Shown one piece after another: positions 16,203 to 26,738 of a DNA stretch of 64,000 bases. The notes below the pieces were generated by a model. The model was not told the DNA's origin. It ran no database searches and worked only from the letters and a program-made list of their open reading frames with translations. The stretch lies in NCBI RefSeq assembly GCF_000974805.1, contig NZ_BBQZ01000003.1, positions 62,001 to 126,000 on the forward strand, written 5' to 3'. Each line of letters begins with the position of its first letter. Within the stretch, counting starts at the first letter, position 1. Both the position numbers and the translations under genes were made by a program. The DNA is from Demequina salsinemoris (GTDB lineage Bacteria; Actinomycetota; Actinomycetes; Actinomycetales; Demequinaceae).

Positions 16203-17594
16203 GTGACCAGCGCCCTCGAGAAGATCGACGACACGACCGTCAAGCTGACGGTCACCCTGACCGAGGAGGACCTCAAGCCCTCGCTCGACCACGCCTACCA
16301 GCACGTGGGCGAGCAGGTGACCATCCCCGGCTTCCGCAAGGGCAAGGTCCCCCCGCGCATCCTTGAGCAGCGCGTCGGCAAGGGCGCCATCATCGAGCAC
16401 GCGGTCAACGATGGACTGCCCGGCTGGTACTCCGCCGCGGTCGAGGAGCAGGGCCTGCGCCCCTTCGGCCAGCCCGAGGTCGAGATCACCAAGATCCCCG
16501 GCGCCGTCGAGGGCGACGAGGGCCTCGAGTTCATCGCGACCGTCGAGGTCCGCCCCGAGATCGAGCTGCCCGCCGCCGACTCGCTGACCATCACCGTCGA
16601 GCCCATCGAGGTCTCCGACGAGGACGTCGCCGAGCGCCTCGACAACCTCCGCGAGCGCTTCGGCTCGCTCAAGAGCGTCGACCGCCCCGCCGCGGACCGC
16701 GACTTCGTGACCATCGACCTCGACGCGGTCGTCGACGGCAACGACGTCGACTCCGTGCAGGGCACCTCGTACCAGATCGGCGAGGGCAACATGCTCGAGG
16801 GCCTCGACGAGGCCGTCACCGGCCTGTCCGCCGGCGAGGAGACCACGTACGAGGGCCCGCTCGCCGCGGGTGAGTACGCGGGCCAGACCGCGACCATCAC
16901 CGTCAAGGTCACCGCCGTCAAGGAGCGCGAGCTCCCCGAGGCCGACGACGACTTCGCGCAGCTCGCCTCCGAGTTCGACACGATCGAGGAGCTCAAGGCC
17001 GACCTGGTCGAGCAGACCAAGCGCATCAAGACCAACAACCAGGCCATGGAGGCCCGCGAGAAGCTCCTCGAGGTCCTCATGGAGGCCACCGGCGAGTTCG
17101 CCGTCCCCGCCAAGGTCATCGAGAACGAGGTCCACCAGCACCTCGAGAACGAGAGCCGCCTCGAGGACGACGAGCACCGCGCCGAGGTCACCGAGGAGGC
17201 GCACACCGCGCTGCGCACCCAGATCCTGCTCGACACGCTCGCCGACGACCTGGACATCCAGGTCGAGCAGCAGGAGCTCCTCGACTACCTTCTGAACGCG
17301 TCGCGCCAGTACGGCATGGACCCGGGCACGTTCATCCAGCAGATCGAGCAGGCCGGTCAGATCCCCGCGATCGTCGCCGAGGTCGCCCGCTCGAAGGCCA
17401 CCGCGTTCGCGCTGCGCCGCGCCACCGTCGTCGACACCGCCGGTGCCGCCGTCGACCTCTCTCCCGTCATCGGCTCGCTCGAGGACGAGAACAAGGAGGA
17501 GATCGACGTCGAGGCCGCCGCCGCGATGGTCGCCGAGGCCGCCGGTGCGGTCGAGGCCGACGCTGAGGCCGCTGACGAGGCCGACGCCAAGTAA
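16203..17594 (+). CDS. tig: Trigger factor, ribosome-associated chaperone/PPIase
   Basis: 463 aa from GTG 16203, 7 nt after AGGAG; upstream in-frame codons lack a ribosome site. The N-terminal ribosome-binding domain contains the signature GFRKGKVPP (about 45-53). A FKBP-type prolyl isomerase domain (about 150-240) and the helical chaperone arms follow, ending in an acidic Ala/Glu tail common in actinobacteria. It binds at the ribosome exit tunnel to fold nascent chains. Its place upstream of clpP1-clpP2-clpX is the conserved bacterial order, here separated by three small membrane genes on the other strand. Confidence 0.97.
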   Translation: MTSALEKIDDTTVKLTVTLTEEDLKPSLDHAYQHVGEQVTIPGFRKGKVPPRILEQRVGKGAIIEHAVNDGLPGWYSAAVEEQGLRPFGQPEVEITKIPGAVEGDEGLEFIATVEVRPEIELPAADSLTITVEPIEVSDEDVAERLDNLRERFGSLKSVDRPAADRDFVTIDLDAVVDGNDVDSVQGTSYQIGEGNMLEGLDEAVTGLSAGEETTYEGPLAAGEYAGQTATITVKVTAVKERELPEADDDFAQLASEFDTIEELKADLVEQTKRIKTNNQAMEAREKLLEVLMEATGEFAVPAKVIENEVHQHLENESRLEDDEHRAEVTEEAHTALRTQILLDTLADDLDIQVEQQELLDYLLNASRQYGMDPGTFIQQIEQAGQIPAIVAEVARSKATAFALRRATVVDTAGAAVDLSPVIGSLEDENKEEIDVEAAAAMVAEAAGAVEADAEAADEADAK

Positions 17595-17605
17595 CCCCTC
17601 TTCAC

Positions 17606-17650
17606 GCACGAGGCCCCCGTACTCCTCAAGGGAGGACGGGGGCCTCGTGC
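17606..17650 (+). terminator. tig terminator
   Basis: Perfect 15-bp stem GCACGAGGCCCCCGT (17606-17620) with 17636-17650, 15-nt loop. Confidence 0.9.
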
Positions 17651-17670
17651 TGTGTCGGAGCCCGTGGGGC

Positions 17671-18033
17671 CTACCTGGCCGGCGCGAAGACGATCCTCAG
17701 CATGAAGGCCGCGAACATGACGACGACATAGAGGCTCGCCGCGAGCAGCAGATAGCTCAGGATCAGGCCGACGACAGCGACCGCGCGATTCGTCGGCCGG
17801 CCCCGCTTGATGCCGTACAAGGCTCGATGACCCTGCACGATGCCCATGACCGCGGAGCCGAGCGCGAGCCCGAACATGAGTCCACCCGCGCCGAAGCTGA
17901 CGGCCGCCGACAGGCCGACGCAGCCCGCGCTCACGAGCCCGTAGACGAGCGAGGAGGTAGCACGCCGGTCCCTGAACGCTCGCGTCGGCGCGGGCCACCG
18001 CAAGCCGGACGGTCTCTCACGCGCGTCGCTCAT
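17671..18033 (-). CDS. DUF4190-like small membrane protein
   Basis: 120 aa. A basic 30-residue N-terminal tail is followed by three hydrophobic segments, with FGLALGSAVMGIVQGHRAL between the first two. It resembles the DUF4190 pattern (helix, GHxAL, helix) shared with the next two genes, so the three are probably ancient duplicates. Function unknown. Confidence 0.65.
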   Translation of the reverse strand: MSDARERPSGLRWPAPTRAFRDRRATSSLVYGLVSAGCVGLSAAVSFGAGGLMFGLALGSAVMGIVQGHRALYGIKRGRPTNRAVAVVGLILSYLLLAASLYVVVMFAAFMLRIVFAPAR

Positions 18034-18173
18034 GGACCCCTCCGCAGGTCTCTCGCGTCCCTGCCTGACGCGGACGGCTCATGCCGAGAGACTACTGGCG
18101 GTGGTCGTCTTGCCTGGGGAGTCGCGAGTCGGAAGCCGGGCGCCAGGCGGCCTGGGGGTCAGACGGCCTGGGA

Positions 18174-18689
18174 TCAGGCCGCCGTGGCCTCGAGACTTGA
18201 GAGCACCTCGGGGTCGCACCAGGACGCGGGGTTGTCGCCGCCGCACTCGTTCGCCAGGTAGCCGACGACCACGAAGAGCATGATCAGCCCGATCGCTGCG
18301 GCCACGACGATGACGTAGCTGAGCACCAGGCCGGCGAGGCTCATGCCCGCGTTGTCGGCCTCGCCGCGACGCGCGGCCGCGCGGCCCATGTGACCGAACA
18401 CGATTCCGGCGAGCGCCGTGACACCCGTGAACAGGCCGAGGAGGCCCATGACGAGCGCGGTGATGCCCATCCAGTTCTTCTCGGTGCCGTACCGCGGACC
18501 CGCGGGCGGCTGAGCGTAGGGTTGCTGCATCGGGTACTGCTGCTGCGTGTACTGCTGGTTCTGCGGCTGGCCCTGGTAGGGCGGCATCGCGTACTGCTGG
18601 CCCTGCTGCGCGGCGTCGGGCTGCGGCTGCTGCGCGGCTCCCGAATCCTCCGGCCGGCTCTGGAACGGGTCCTGAGGTGTGCTGGACAT
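18174..18689 (-). CDS. DUF4190 domain membrane protein with Gln/Pro-rich N-terminus
   Basis: 171 aa from ATG 18689 (GGAGGG upstream). The first 75 residues are a Gln/Pro/Tyr-rich cytoplasmic tail with repeated QQ and QPY. A DUF4190 core follows: ALVMGLLGLFTGVTALAGIVFGHMGRAAARRGEADNAG is spread over two helices and their loop, then a third helix and a short external end with two Cys. Often found near division or secretion genes in actinobacteria, but no function is established. Confidence 0.75.
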   Translation of the reverse strand: MSSTPQDPFQSRPEDSGAAQQPQPDAAQQGQQYAMPPYQGQPQNQQYTQQQYPMQQPYAQPPAGPRYGTEKNWMGITALVMGLLGLFTGVTALAGIVFGHMGRAAARRGEADNAGMSLAGLVLSYVIVVAAAIGLIMLFVVVGYLANECGGDNPASWCDPEVLSSLEATAA

Positions 18690-18811
18690 GATGCCCTCCT
18701 GGCGTTCGTCGTCTGTCCTGCTCCTGACGCTACTCAGGGGCGGCGCGCCCCGCATCGTCCATGCGCCCGATTGCGCGGCCCGAGGGATCGGGGAACGCCC
18801 CGAAGGGCGCG

Positions 18812-19183
18812 TCAACCGAGCCCGGGGTGGAGGACCAGCGCGACCACCGACGGCCCGAGCAACCACGCCACCGCGCCGAGCCCCGCGGCGCCCAGGACCA
18901 CCGCCGCGTAGCCGAGCGCGGCGCACCCGGCATCGTCCCGCGCGGCCGCGCGCACTCCCATGACGCCCAGCGCCACCGCGCCCACGGACATGAGAGGAGC
19001 GATGTACAGCAGCGGCCCCACGGGAATTCCGGCGAGCGCGAGCGCGAAGCCCAGGACGTTGATCCACGAGCAGCTCTCGCGCCGCGTCGCGGGCGCGGCG
19101 CCGCGCGCGACCGAGCCCCCGATCGTCGCATCGTCCTGCTCGTCGTCATGGGCGCGAAGGCGCGCCGAGGCGTCCGTGAACAT
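18812..19183 (-). CDS. DUF4190-like small membrane protein
   Basis: 123 aa from ATG 19183 (AAGGGGG upstream). Three to four hydrophobic helices, NVLGFALALAGIPVGPLL and VGAVALGVMGVRAAARDDAG matching the loop signature of the neighbouring genes. Function unknown; third member of a local paralogous trio. Confidence 0.65.
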   Translation of the reverse strand: MFTDASARLRAHDDEQDDATIGGSVARGAAPATRRESCSWINVLGFALALAGIPVGPLLYIAPLMSVGAVALGVMGVRAAARDDAGCAALGYAAVVLGAAGLGAVAWLLGPSVVALVLHPGLG

Positions 19184-19307
19184 CGTGATCCCCCTTGATG
19201 GTGCGTCGACCGCCCCCAGCCGTCGACGGATCGACCCTACCCCTTCTGTCATGGAGTGTCCGATGGCTGTTCACCCCGTAGCGAAAAGGCGCGCTTTCCG
19301 GCATGAC

Positions 19308-19330
19308 TTGTCAGTCCGCGCCGTTAGGTT
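19308..19330 (+). promoter_or_regulatory. RecA-NDp (PafBC-type) promoter of clpP1P2
   Basis: TTGTCAGTC, 8-nt spacer, TAGGTT. This fits the published mycobacterial DNA-damage promoter consensus tTGTCRgtg-N8-TAnnnT in sequence and exact spacing. It lies 31 bp before the clpP1 start, which leaves room for the Shine-Dalgarno. Confidence 0.75.
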
Positions 19331-19360
19331 TGACGCAAGACCTGAGAAGGAAGGACCGGC

Positions 19361-19975
19361 GTGAACGAGATCACCGCACGCTCCGAGGGCATGGGGATGG
19401 CGCTCAACGACTCCATCTTCAACCGCCTGCTGCGGGAGCGGATCATCTGGCTGGGCGACGAGGTGCGCGACGACAACGCGAACGCCATCTGCGCGCAGAT
19501 GATGCTCCTCGCTGCTGAGGACCCGGACAAGGACATCTACCTGTACATCAACAGCCCCGGTGGCTCGATCACCGCGGGCATGGCGATCTACGACACCATG
19601 CAGTACATCAAGCCCGACGTCGCGACCGTCGCGATGGGCATGGCCGCGTCGATGGGGCAGTTCCTGCTCTCGTCGGGCGCGCCCGGCAAGCGCTACGCGA
19701 CCCCGCACGCCCGCGTCATGATGCACCAGCCCTCGGGCGGCATCTACGGCACGGCGACGGACATCCGCATCAACGCCGAGCTGATCATGCACATGAAGAA
19801 GACGCTCGCGTCGCTGACGGCGGAGCAGACGGGCAAGACGCTCGAGCAGATCACCAAGGACGCGGACCGCGACCGATGGTTCACCGCGGAGCAGGCGCTC
19901 GAGTACGGCTTCGTCGACAAGGTCATCAAGCACGCCGCTGAGGCGGGCGACTCTTCCCAGGGAGGCAAGGCGTGA
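19361..19975 (+). CDS. clpP1: ATP-dependent Clp protease proteolytic subunit ClpP1
   Basis: 204 aa, GTG start after GAAGGAAGG. Serine protease of the Clp family: catalytic Ser in [11 protein letters not shown], His in [11 protein letters not shown] and Asp near the C-terminal third ([10 protein letters not shown]). [16 protein letters not shown] is the conserved substrate-channel segment. In actinobacteria ClpP1 and ClpP2 stack as a hetero-tetradecamer loaded by ClpX or ClpC. The stop overlaps the clpP2 start (GTGA). Confidence 0.97.
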   Translation: MNEITARSEGMGMALNDSIFNRLLRERIIWLGDEVRDDNANAICAQMMLLAAEDPDKDIYLYINSPGGSITAGMAIYDTMQYIKPDVATVAMGMAASMGQFLLSSGAPGKRYATPHARVMMHQPSGGIYGTATDIRINAELIMHMKKTLASLTAEQTGKTLEQITKDADRDRWFTAEQALEYGFVDKVIKHAAEAGDSSQGGKA

Positions 19976-20709
19976 GCAGCTCCGAGTACCAGGCGATCCA
20001 GGCCGCGGGACGCACCGCGGGCACGCTGGGCAACGTGGCCGGCTTCGGAGGCGCGGCGGGTGTTGGCGGGACTGCACCGGCCGGCCCCGACTCGCGCTAC
20101 ATCCTGCCCCAGTTCGAGGAGCGGACGGCCTACGGCTTCAAGCGCCAGGACCCCTACGCCAAGCTGTTCGAGGACCGCATCGTGTTCCTCGGCGTCCAGA
20201 TCGACGATGCGTCGGCCGACGACGTGATGGCGCAGCTCCTCGTGCTCGAGTCCCAGGACCCCGACCGCGACATCAAGATCTACATCAACTCGCCCGGTGG
20301 ATCGCAGACCGCGCTCACCGCGATCTACGACACCATGCAGTACGTGAAGCCGCACATCCAGACGGTGTGCCTCGGCCAGGCCGCCTCCGCGGCCGCCGTG
20401 CTGCTCGCGGCGGGTCAGCCCGGCCAGCGCCTCGCGCTGCCCAACGCCCGCGTCATGATCCACCAGCCGCGCATCGAGGGCGGCTCGCGTGCGCAGGCCT
20501 CGGACATCGAGATCTACGCCGAGGAGATCCTGCGGATGCGCGAGTGGCTCGAGAACACCCTCGCGCTGCACTCGGGCCAGACGCCCGAGAAGGTGCGCGA
20601 GGACATCGAGCGCGACACCTTCCTGTCGGCGCAGGAGTCCAAGGAGTACGGACTCGTCGATGAGGTGCTGGAGTCGCGCAAGTCACAGGCGCTCTCAGCG
20701 AAGGCCTGA
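19972..20709 (+). CDS. clpP2: ATP-dependent Clp protease proteolytic subunit ClpP2
   Basis: 245 aa, GTG start overlapping the clpP1 stop by 4 nt. Catalytic Ser in [13 protein letters not shown], His in [13 protein letters not shown], Asp in [10 protein letters not shown]. It carries an N-terminal extension of about 40 residues rich in Gly/Ala before the conserved RYILPQFEE, longer than most ClpP2 proteins; a propeptide removed on assembly is the likely explanation. Co-translated with clpP1. Confidence 0.96.
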   Translation: MSSSEYQAIQAAGRTAGTLGNVAGFGGAAGVGGTAPAGPDSRYILPQFEERTAYGFKRQDPYAKLFEDRIVFLGVQIDDASADDVMAQLLVLESQDPDRDIKIYINSPGGSQTALTAIYDTMQYVKPHIQTVCLGQAASAAAVLLAAGQPGQRLALPNARVMIHQPRIEGGSRAQASDIEIYAEEILRMREWLENTLALHSGQTPEKVREDIERDTFLSAQESKEYGLVDEVLESRKSQALSAKA

Positions 20710-20726
20710 CCGCCGATAGGACATTC

Positions 20727-20768
20727 GAGAAGAGGACCCCGGGGCCACCGTCTCGGGGTCCTTCTCGT
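20727..20768 (+). terminator. clpP2 terminator
   Basis: Stem of about 14 bp with a 2-nt bulge, left arm 20727-20742 and right arm 20755-20768, core GGACCCCG/CGGGGTCC, ending in TTCTCG. It separates clpP1P2 from clpX, which has its own promoter. Confidence 0.8.
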
Positions 20769-20823
20769 ATCCCCGGCCCTCCCGGCCGCGCTGCCGCCAC
20801 CTGGCGGCGCGTCGAGAGGCCAC

Positions 20824-20846
20824 GTGTCAGACCGTCTAGGTAGCCT
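20824..20846 (+). promoter_or_regulatory. RecA-NDp (PafBC-type) promoter of clpX
   Basis: GTGTCAGAC, 8-nt spacer, TAGCCT; same consensus and spacing as the clpP1 promoter, 32 bp before the clpX start. Confidence 0.7.
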
Positions 20847-20878
20847 TGAAGCAGACTGGACGGTTGGAAGGAGACCGC

Positions 20879-22144
<1,266 letters not shown>

Positions 22145-22248
22145 CCTTCACGCCACCGCTCTGCGGCGGGTCGGCTCTGGCCACTTGCTCGCGCGTCCGA
22201 CGTCCACACTCGGAACCTCGCGCCACCCGCTCCGCGTGTCGTGCGTCC

Positions 22249-22310
22249 CAGTGGACACTCATGGTCGCCTCGCGGGCGTCGTCGCGTGCAAGTGGACGAT
22301 TCTGGACCAC
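22249..22310 (+). repeat. Inverted repeat, left copy, flanking the DUF559 gene
   Basis: 62 bp beginning CAGTGGACACTCATGGTCG and ending GGACCAC. An inverted copy at 23486-23547 shares the blocks CAGTGGAC, CTCAT, GTCG, AGTGGAC, ATTC and ACCAC in order. It lies in the 356-bp gap between clpX and the DUF559 gene; nothing else is recognisable in that gap. Confidence 0.65.
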
Positions 22311-22500
22311 CCGGGGTGCCGCTCCGCACCCTACAGCGCCGCTATGCGCCTACGCGCCCTGACCGCTGCGATCACGCTGCCTCCGCTCGTGACTGCGACG
22401 GCGAGCACACGTCGTCCACAGGCGCGCGGCCCTCAGATGTCTGTCCACGGACAACGCCTCCGCGCGATTGGGGCCGGCGGGGTGATGGTGGGCTCGACCC

Positions 22501-23439
22501 ATGGAGCCATCGCTGCCGCGTTCCCGTGTGGACCGGCGCATCGTGGATGCGCTGATCGACTCGCCTGCATGCTTCGCGTTCGACGAGCTTGCCGGGCTTG
22601 CGTCACGTCGCGCGGCTCGAACGGCGATCGACACGGGCCACGCGGTCAGGTTGCTGCCTAACGTTTATGTCGGTGCGTGCCACGCTCAGTCCTTCGCGGC
22701 CCGCGCTTCCGCGACGCTCCGATGGCTCGGCGACGGCGCGGTGCTGTCCGGCGGGGCGGCGCTGTTTGCCTGGGACGCTGTGAGGGAGGCACCTGAGCGG
22801 ATCGCCGTGGTTGTCGAGTCATCGCGTCGGCCGCGGGCCCCGGAGTGGATCCGGGTCACCCGCACAGGCGTTGCGATGCCTTCCTCCCTGAGAGGGACGC
22901 TCCGGGTGGTGCCACTCGCGCACGCCCTGATTCATGGCTATGCAGAGTTGCCGCGCGATGTCGCTGAGGAAGCGATGTACCGAGCGGTCCAGCAGCGGCG
23001 CCTCTCAGCCCGGACGTTGCAGGGGGTGCTCGAAGCCATGCCGCGTGTCGCGCGACGTCGGGAGATCGAGCGGCTCGTCAGGGCTCTCTCCGCCGGCGCG
23101 CATAGCCACCTCGAACGTGTCGCGCTGACGGACGTCTTCTACGGGCAGCCGTTCTCCGACCTGCTCCGGCAGCACACGCTCGTCGTCGAGGGCCGGCGTT
23201 GCGACTTCGACATGTACGACGCCGCGACCCGCACCGCCCTCGAGGTGGACGGCGCTGCTTATCACTCGACGCCCGCCGCACACCAGAGCGACGCTGAGCG
23301 CGATGTCCTGGTGGCGACGCTCGGAATCCAGACCCTGAGGTTCACGTATCGCGACATCGTCGAGCGTCCTGACTGGTGCCGGGCGATGGCTGCGGCCGTA
23401 CTGCGCGTGCGTGCAAGGCGGCAGGGCTCCGGGCGATAG
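22501..23439 (+). CDS. DUF559 (Vsr-like) domain protein with AbiEi-type N-terminus
   Basis: 312 aa. The N-terminal third resembles the winged-helix AbiEi-type antitoxin domain (SRRAARTAIDTGHAVRLLPNVYVG). The C-terminal about 100 residues are a DUF559 restriction-endonuclease-like fold (VVEGRRCDFDMYD, then ALEVDGAAYH, then ERDVLVATLGIQTLRFTYRDI), with the Asp and Glu-x-Asp expected of the nuclease core. A large lineage-expanded family in actinobacteria whose function is unproven; defence or mobile-element linkage is suspected. Enclosed by 62-bp inverted repeats, suggesting it moved as a unit. Confidence 0.75.
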   Translation: MEPSLPRSRVDRRIVDALIDSPACFAFDELAGLASRRAARTAIDTGHAVRLLPNVYVGACHAQSFAARASATLRWLGDGAVLSGGAALFAWDAVREAPERIAVVVESSRRPRAPEWIRVTRTGVAMPSSLRGTLRVVPLAHALIHGYAELPRDVAEEAMYRAVQQRRLSARTLQGVLEAMPRVARRREIERLVRALSAGAHSHLERVALTDVFYGQPFSDLLRQHTLVVEGRRCDFDMYDAATRTALEVDGAAYHSTPAAHQSDAERDVLVATLGIQTLRFTYRDIVERPDWCRAMAAAVLRVRARRQGSGR

Positions 23440-23485
23440 TGACTTTCTCGGCTTCACCGGGGTGGCGAGGCGTGCACGGGCGCAA

Positions 23486-23547
23486 GTGGTGCGGAATGGT
23501 CCACTGGCTGACGCTGGTGGCGCGAAGACGACAATGAGCGTCCACTG
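23486..23547 (-). repeat. Inverted repeat, right copy, flanking the DUF559 gene
   Basis: Reverse-strand counterpart of 22249-22310, about three-quarters identical over 62 bp by eye. It lies in the 336-bp gap 23440-23775, which otherwise holds only the valS terminator. Confidence 0.65.
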
Positions 23548-23731
23548 GGGCGCCTTGCCGCAGATGAATGGCGTGAGTGCCGCACGGGTCGCGTTTGCGT
23601 GCCAGTGAGGTCGTTCGCGCATGTCTGATCGGGCCGCGGACGTTTTGGTTGCCTTCGGCATTGCTTGCTCACGCAAGGAGGGGCGCGACGCCCCGCAGGC
23701 CAGTTCCGTAGGGACCGCGGAGACGCGCGAA

Positions 23732-23757
23732 GGGGCGGCGCCCGCAGGCACCGCCCC
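23732..23757 (-). terminator. valS terminator
   Basis: Hairpin GGGGCGG / CCGCCCC with a 12-nt loop, 19 bp beyond the valS stop codon. Confidence 0.6.
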
Positions 23758-23775
23758 CTCGTCGCTGAGCTCGCG

Positions 23776-26526
23776 TCAGGCCTCGGCCAGGACCGCGTTC
23801 TCCGTGCGGACGACGGTGGTGTCCGCGATCTCGTCAGCGACGCCGTCCTCGGGGGCCTCGCCGTCCACGCCGGGCTCGAGCGCGGGCACCGAGTCGACGA
23901 TCTGCATCTCGCGGACCTTGCCCGCGGACATGAGGTCTGCCTTCGCCGCGCGCACGGCCGCGACCTGGACCTCGGGCACGAGCACGTCGACCGAGAGGAT
24001 CTCGGTGCGCTGTGCAACCTTGGCCTCGGACTTGACCTTGCGCAGCGCGGACAGCGCGGCGCCGGCGGCGGGGAGCACGCCCGCGTCGGCGTCATCGCCC
24101 GCGGCGGCCGACAGGGGAGCGGAGACCGGCCACGCGGCGTGGTGGACCGAGCCCTCGCGGAACCAGGACCACACCTCCTCGGTCGCGAACGGCAGCACCG
24201 GTGCGAACAGGCGCAGGAACGTCTCGAGCGCGAGGGTGAGCGCCGCACGCGCCGAACCGGCCTCAGGTGAGCACCCGGCCGCCGCGTCGATCGCCTCGCC
24301 GGGGGCGGCGCCGTCGTAGGCGCGCATCTTCACGAGCTCGAGGTAGTCGTCGCAGAACGTCCAGAAGAGCGTCTCGGCGACCTCGAGGGCCTTGGTGTGG
24401 TCGTACTTCTCGTACGCGGCGGTCGCCTGGTCCACGACGGACGCGAGCGCGGCGAGCATCGCCTTGTCCAGGGCCTCGGTGACGGGCAGCGCCATCACGG
24501 AGTCGGAAACCGCCACACCCTCAGCGAGCGACACATCAGCCGCCGTCGCGATGCCGGTCGCGCCGAGCACGAACTTGGAGGCGTTGAGGATCTTCATCGC
24601 GAGGCGACGGCCGATCTTCATCTGGCCCTCGTCGAACGCCGCGTCGGTGCCGAGGCGGGCCGAGGCCGCCCAGTAACGCACCGCATCGGACCCGTGCTGT
24701 TCGAGCAGCCCCATGGGCGTGACGACGTTGCCCTTGGACTTGGACATCTTCTTGCGGTCGGGGTCGAGGATCCAGCCCGAGATCGCCGCGTTCTTCCACG
24801 GCAGCACGTCGTCCTCGAGGTGCGCGCGCACCACGGTGGAGAACAGCCAGGTGCGGATGATGTCCTGGCCCTGGGGGCGCAGGTCCATGGGGAAGACCTT
24901 CGCGAACAGCTCGGGGTCGGTCCGCCATCCGCCGACGATCTGCGGCGTGAGCGACGACGTGGCCCACGTGTCCATGACGTCCTTCTCGCCGATGAATCCG
25001 CCGGCGACGCCGCGCTGCGACTCGTCGAAGCCGGGCGCGGGCTCGGCGGACGGGTCGACGGGCAGCATGTCCTCGGTCGGCACGATGGGCGCGTCCCACA
25101 CGGGGTTGCCCTCGGCGTCGAGCCCGTACCAGACGGGGATCGGCACGCCGAAGAAGCGCTGACGCGAGATCAGCCAGTCGCCGGTGAGCCCGTTGACCCA
25201 GTTCTCGTACCGCTTGCCCATGTGCGAGGGCACGAAGTTGAGCTCCTCGCCGCGAGCCACCAGGCGGGAGCGCAGCGCCTCGTCCTTGCCGCCGTTCGCG
25301 ATGTACCACTGGCGCGAGGTGACGATCTCGAGCGGCTTGTCGCCCTTCTCGAAGAACTTCACGGGGTGCGTGATGGGCTTGGGGTCGCCCTCCATCGCTC
25401 CGGACTCGCGCAGCATCTCGACCACGCGCTGCTGCGCGGAGAACACGGTCTTGCCCGCGAGCTCGGCGTACGCGGCGACGCCCTCAGGCGAGGAGATCGC
25501 GGCGGGCGCCTCGGCGAGGAAGCGGCCATCCCAGCCGATGCACGCGCGGGTGGGGAGCTGGAGCTCGCGCCACCACACGACGTCGGTGACGTCGCCGAAG
25601 GTGCAGATCATCGCGATGCCGGAGCCCTTGTCGGGCTGGGCGAGGCGGTGGGGGACGACGGGCACCTCGACGCCGAACAGCGGCGTGCGGACGTGCTTGC
25701 CGAACAGCGGCTGGTAGCGCTCGTCGTCGGGGTGCGCGACCAGGGCGACGCACGCGGGGAGGAGTTCGGGGCGCGTGGTCTCGATGTAGACGGCCTCGTA
25801 CGAGCCGGTGGCCTCCTCGAGGTCGGCCGCGGGGTCGAACGCGAGGCGGTGGTACGCGCCGGGACGCTCGCGGTCCTCGAGCTCGGCCTGCGCGACGGCG
25901 GTGCGGAACGTCACGTCCCACAGCGTCGGGGCCTCGGACTGGTACGCCTCGCCGCGCGCGAGCGAGCGCAGGAACGCCTGCTGCGCGACCGCGATGGAGG
26001 ACGGCGAGATGGTCTGGTAGGTGCGCGACCAGTCGACGGAGAGGCCGAGGTGGCGCCACAGCGCCTCGAACTGCTTCTCGTCCTCCTCGGTGAGCCGCTC
26101 GCACAGCTCGACGAAGTTCTTGCGCGAGATCGGCACCTGGTCCGCGGCCTTGATGGACTTGCCCTCGCCGCCGACGTGCGGGGGCTCGAAGCCCTCGACG
26201 TAGGGCAGCGACGGGTCGCAGCGGACGCCGTAGTAGTTCTGCACGCGACGCTCGGTGGGCAGGCCGTTGTCGTCCCAGCCCATCGGGTAGAACACCTCCT
26301 TGCCGCGCATGCGCTGGAAGCGCGCGACGGTGTCGGTGTGCGTGTAGCTGAAGACGTGGCCGACGTGGAGCGATCCCGAGACGGTCGGCGGGGGAGTGTC
26401 GATCGAGTAGATCTGCTCGCGGGTCTTCGAGGAGTCGAAGCGGTACGTGCCCTGGGTCTCCCAGGCGGCGTTCCAGCGGTCCTCGAGCCCGTCGACGGTG
26501 GCCTTGTCAGGGATGCGCGACGTCAT
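23776..26526 (-). CDS. valS: Valyl-tRNA synthetase
   Basis: 916 aa from ATG 26526 (ATG 26535 is an alternative; neither has a strong ribosome site). Class I synthetase: HIGH motif as GSLHVGHVFSYTH near residue 55, KMSKS as KKMSKSKGNVV near residue 590. A large CP1 editing domain lies between them (ETTRPELLPACVALVAHP), followed by an anticodon-binding helical domain and a C-terminal coiled coil. It charges tRNA-Val. No T-box visible upstream. Unlike most of the window it contains no GGACGATGC motif. Confidence 0.97.
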   Translation of the reverse strand: MTSRIPDKATVDGLEDRWNAAWETQGTYRFDSSKTREQIYSIDTPPPTVSGSLHVGHVFSYTHTDTVARFQRMRGKEVFYPMGWDDNGLPTERRVQNYYGVRCDPSLPYVEGFEPPHVGGEGKSIKAADQVPISRKNFVELCERLTEEDEKQFEALWRHLGLSVDWSRTYQTISPSSIAVAQQAFLRSLARGEAYQSEAPTLWDVTFRTAVAQAELEDRERPGAYHRLAFDPAADLEEATGSYEAVYIETTRPELLPACVALVAHPDDERYQPLFGKHVRTPLFGVEVPVVPHRLAQPDKGSGIAMICTFGDVTDVVWWRELQLPTRACIGWDGRFLAEAPAAISSPEGVAAYAELAGKTVFSAQQRVVEMLRESGAMEGDPKPITHPVKFFEKGDKPLEIVTSRQWYIANGGKDEALRSRLVARGEELNFVPSHMGKRYENWVNGLTGDWLISRQRFFGVPIPVWYGLDAEGNPVWDAPIVPTEDMLPVDPSAEPAPGFDESQRGVAGGFIGEKDVMDTWATSSLTPQIVGGWRTDPELFAKVFPMDLRPQGQDIIRTWLFSTVVRAHLEDDVLPWKNAAISGWILDPDRKKMSKSKGNVVTPMGLLEQHGSDAVRYWAASARLGTDAAFDEGQMKIGRRLAMKILNASKFVLGATGIATAADVSLAEGVAVSDSVMALPVTEALDKAMLAALASVVDQATAAYEKYDHTKALEVAETLFWTFCDDYLELVKMRAYDGAAPGEAIDAAAGCSPEAGSARAALTLALETFLRLFAPVLPFATEEVWSWFREGSVHHAAWPVSAPLSAAAGDDADAGVLPAAGAALSALRKVKSEAKVAQRTEILSVDVLVPEVQVAAVRAAKADLMSAGKVREMQIVDSVPALEPGVDGEAPEDGVADEIADTTVVRTENAVLAEA

Positions 26527-26738
26527 GGGGGCCATTCTTTCAGACGGGTGGGACACTCCGCGCACGGGTGAGCGGGCGCGACGGGCGCCTTCGCGCCCAG
26601 GGACGATGCGTGGGCGGGGCTCGCGCATCGCCCGGACGATGCTCGGGTCGCCTTCCGAGGGAGCGCTGGCGACGTGCCGAGACGGTACCAGGTGTCGGAT
26701 TTGCCCCTTCTCAGATCCGGGTTGCTACCCTGCCTGGC

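Noticed and set aside
19281-19301. ClgR operator upstream of clpP1
   Set aside because: The sequence has GC-rich dyad symmetry but does not clearly match a ClgR box; the RecA-NDp match is far better.
22185-22661. 158-aa open frame overlapping the DUF559 start
   Set aside because: Basic, low-complexity, no ribosome site and overlaps the repeat and a well-supported gene.
24397-26571. 724-aa open frame antisense to valS, and similar long frames antisense to the FGGY kinase, tig and others
   Set aside because: They are mirror frames of real genes in GC-rich DNA: Arg/Gly/Ala/Asp-rich composition, no domain, no ribosome site.
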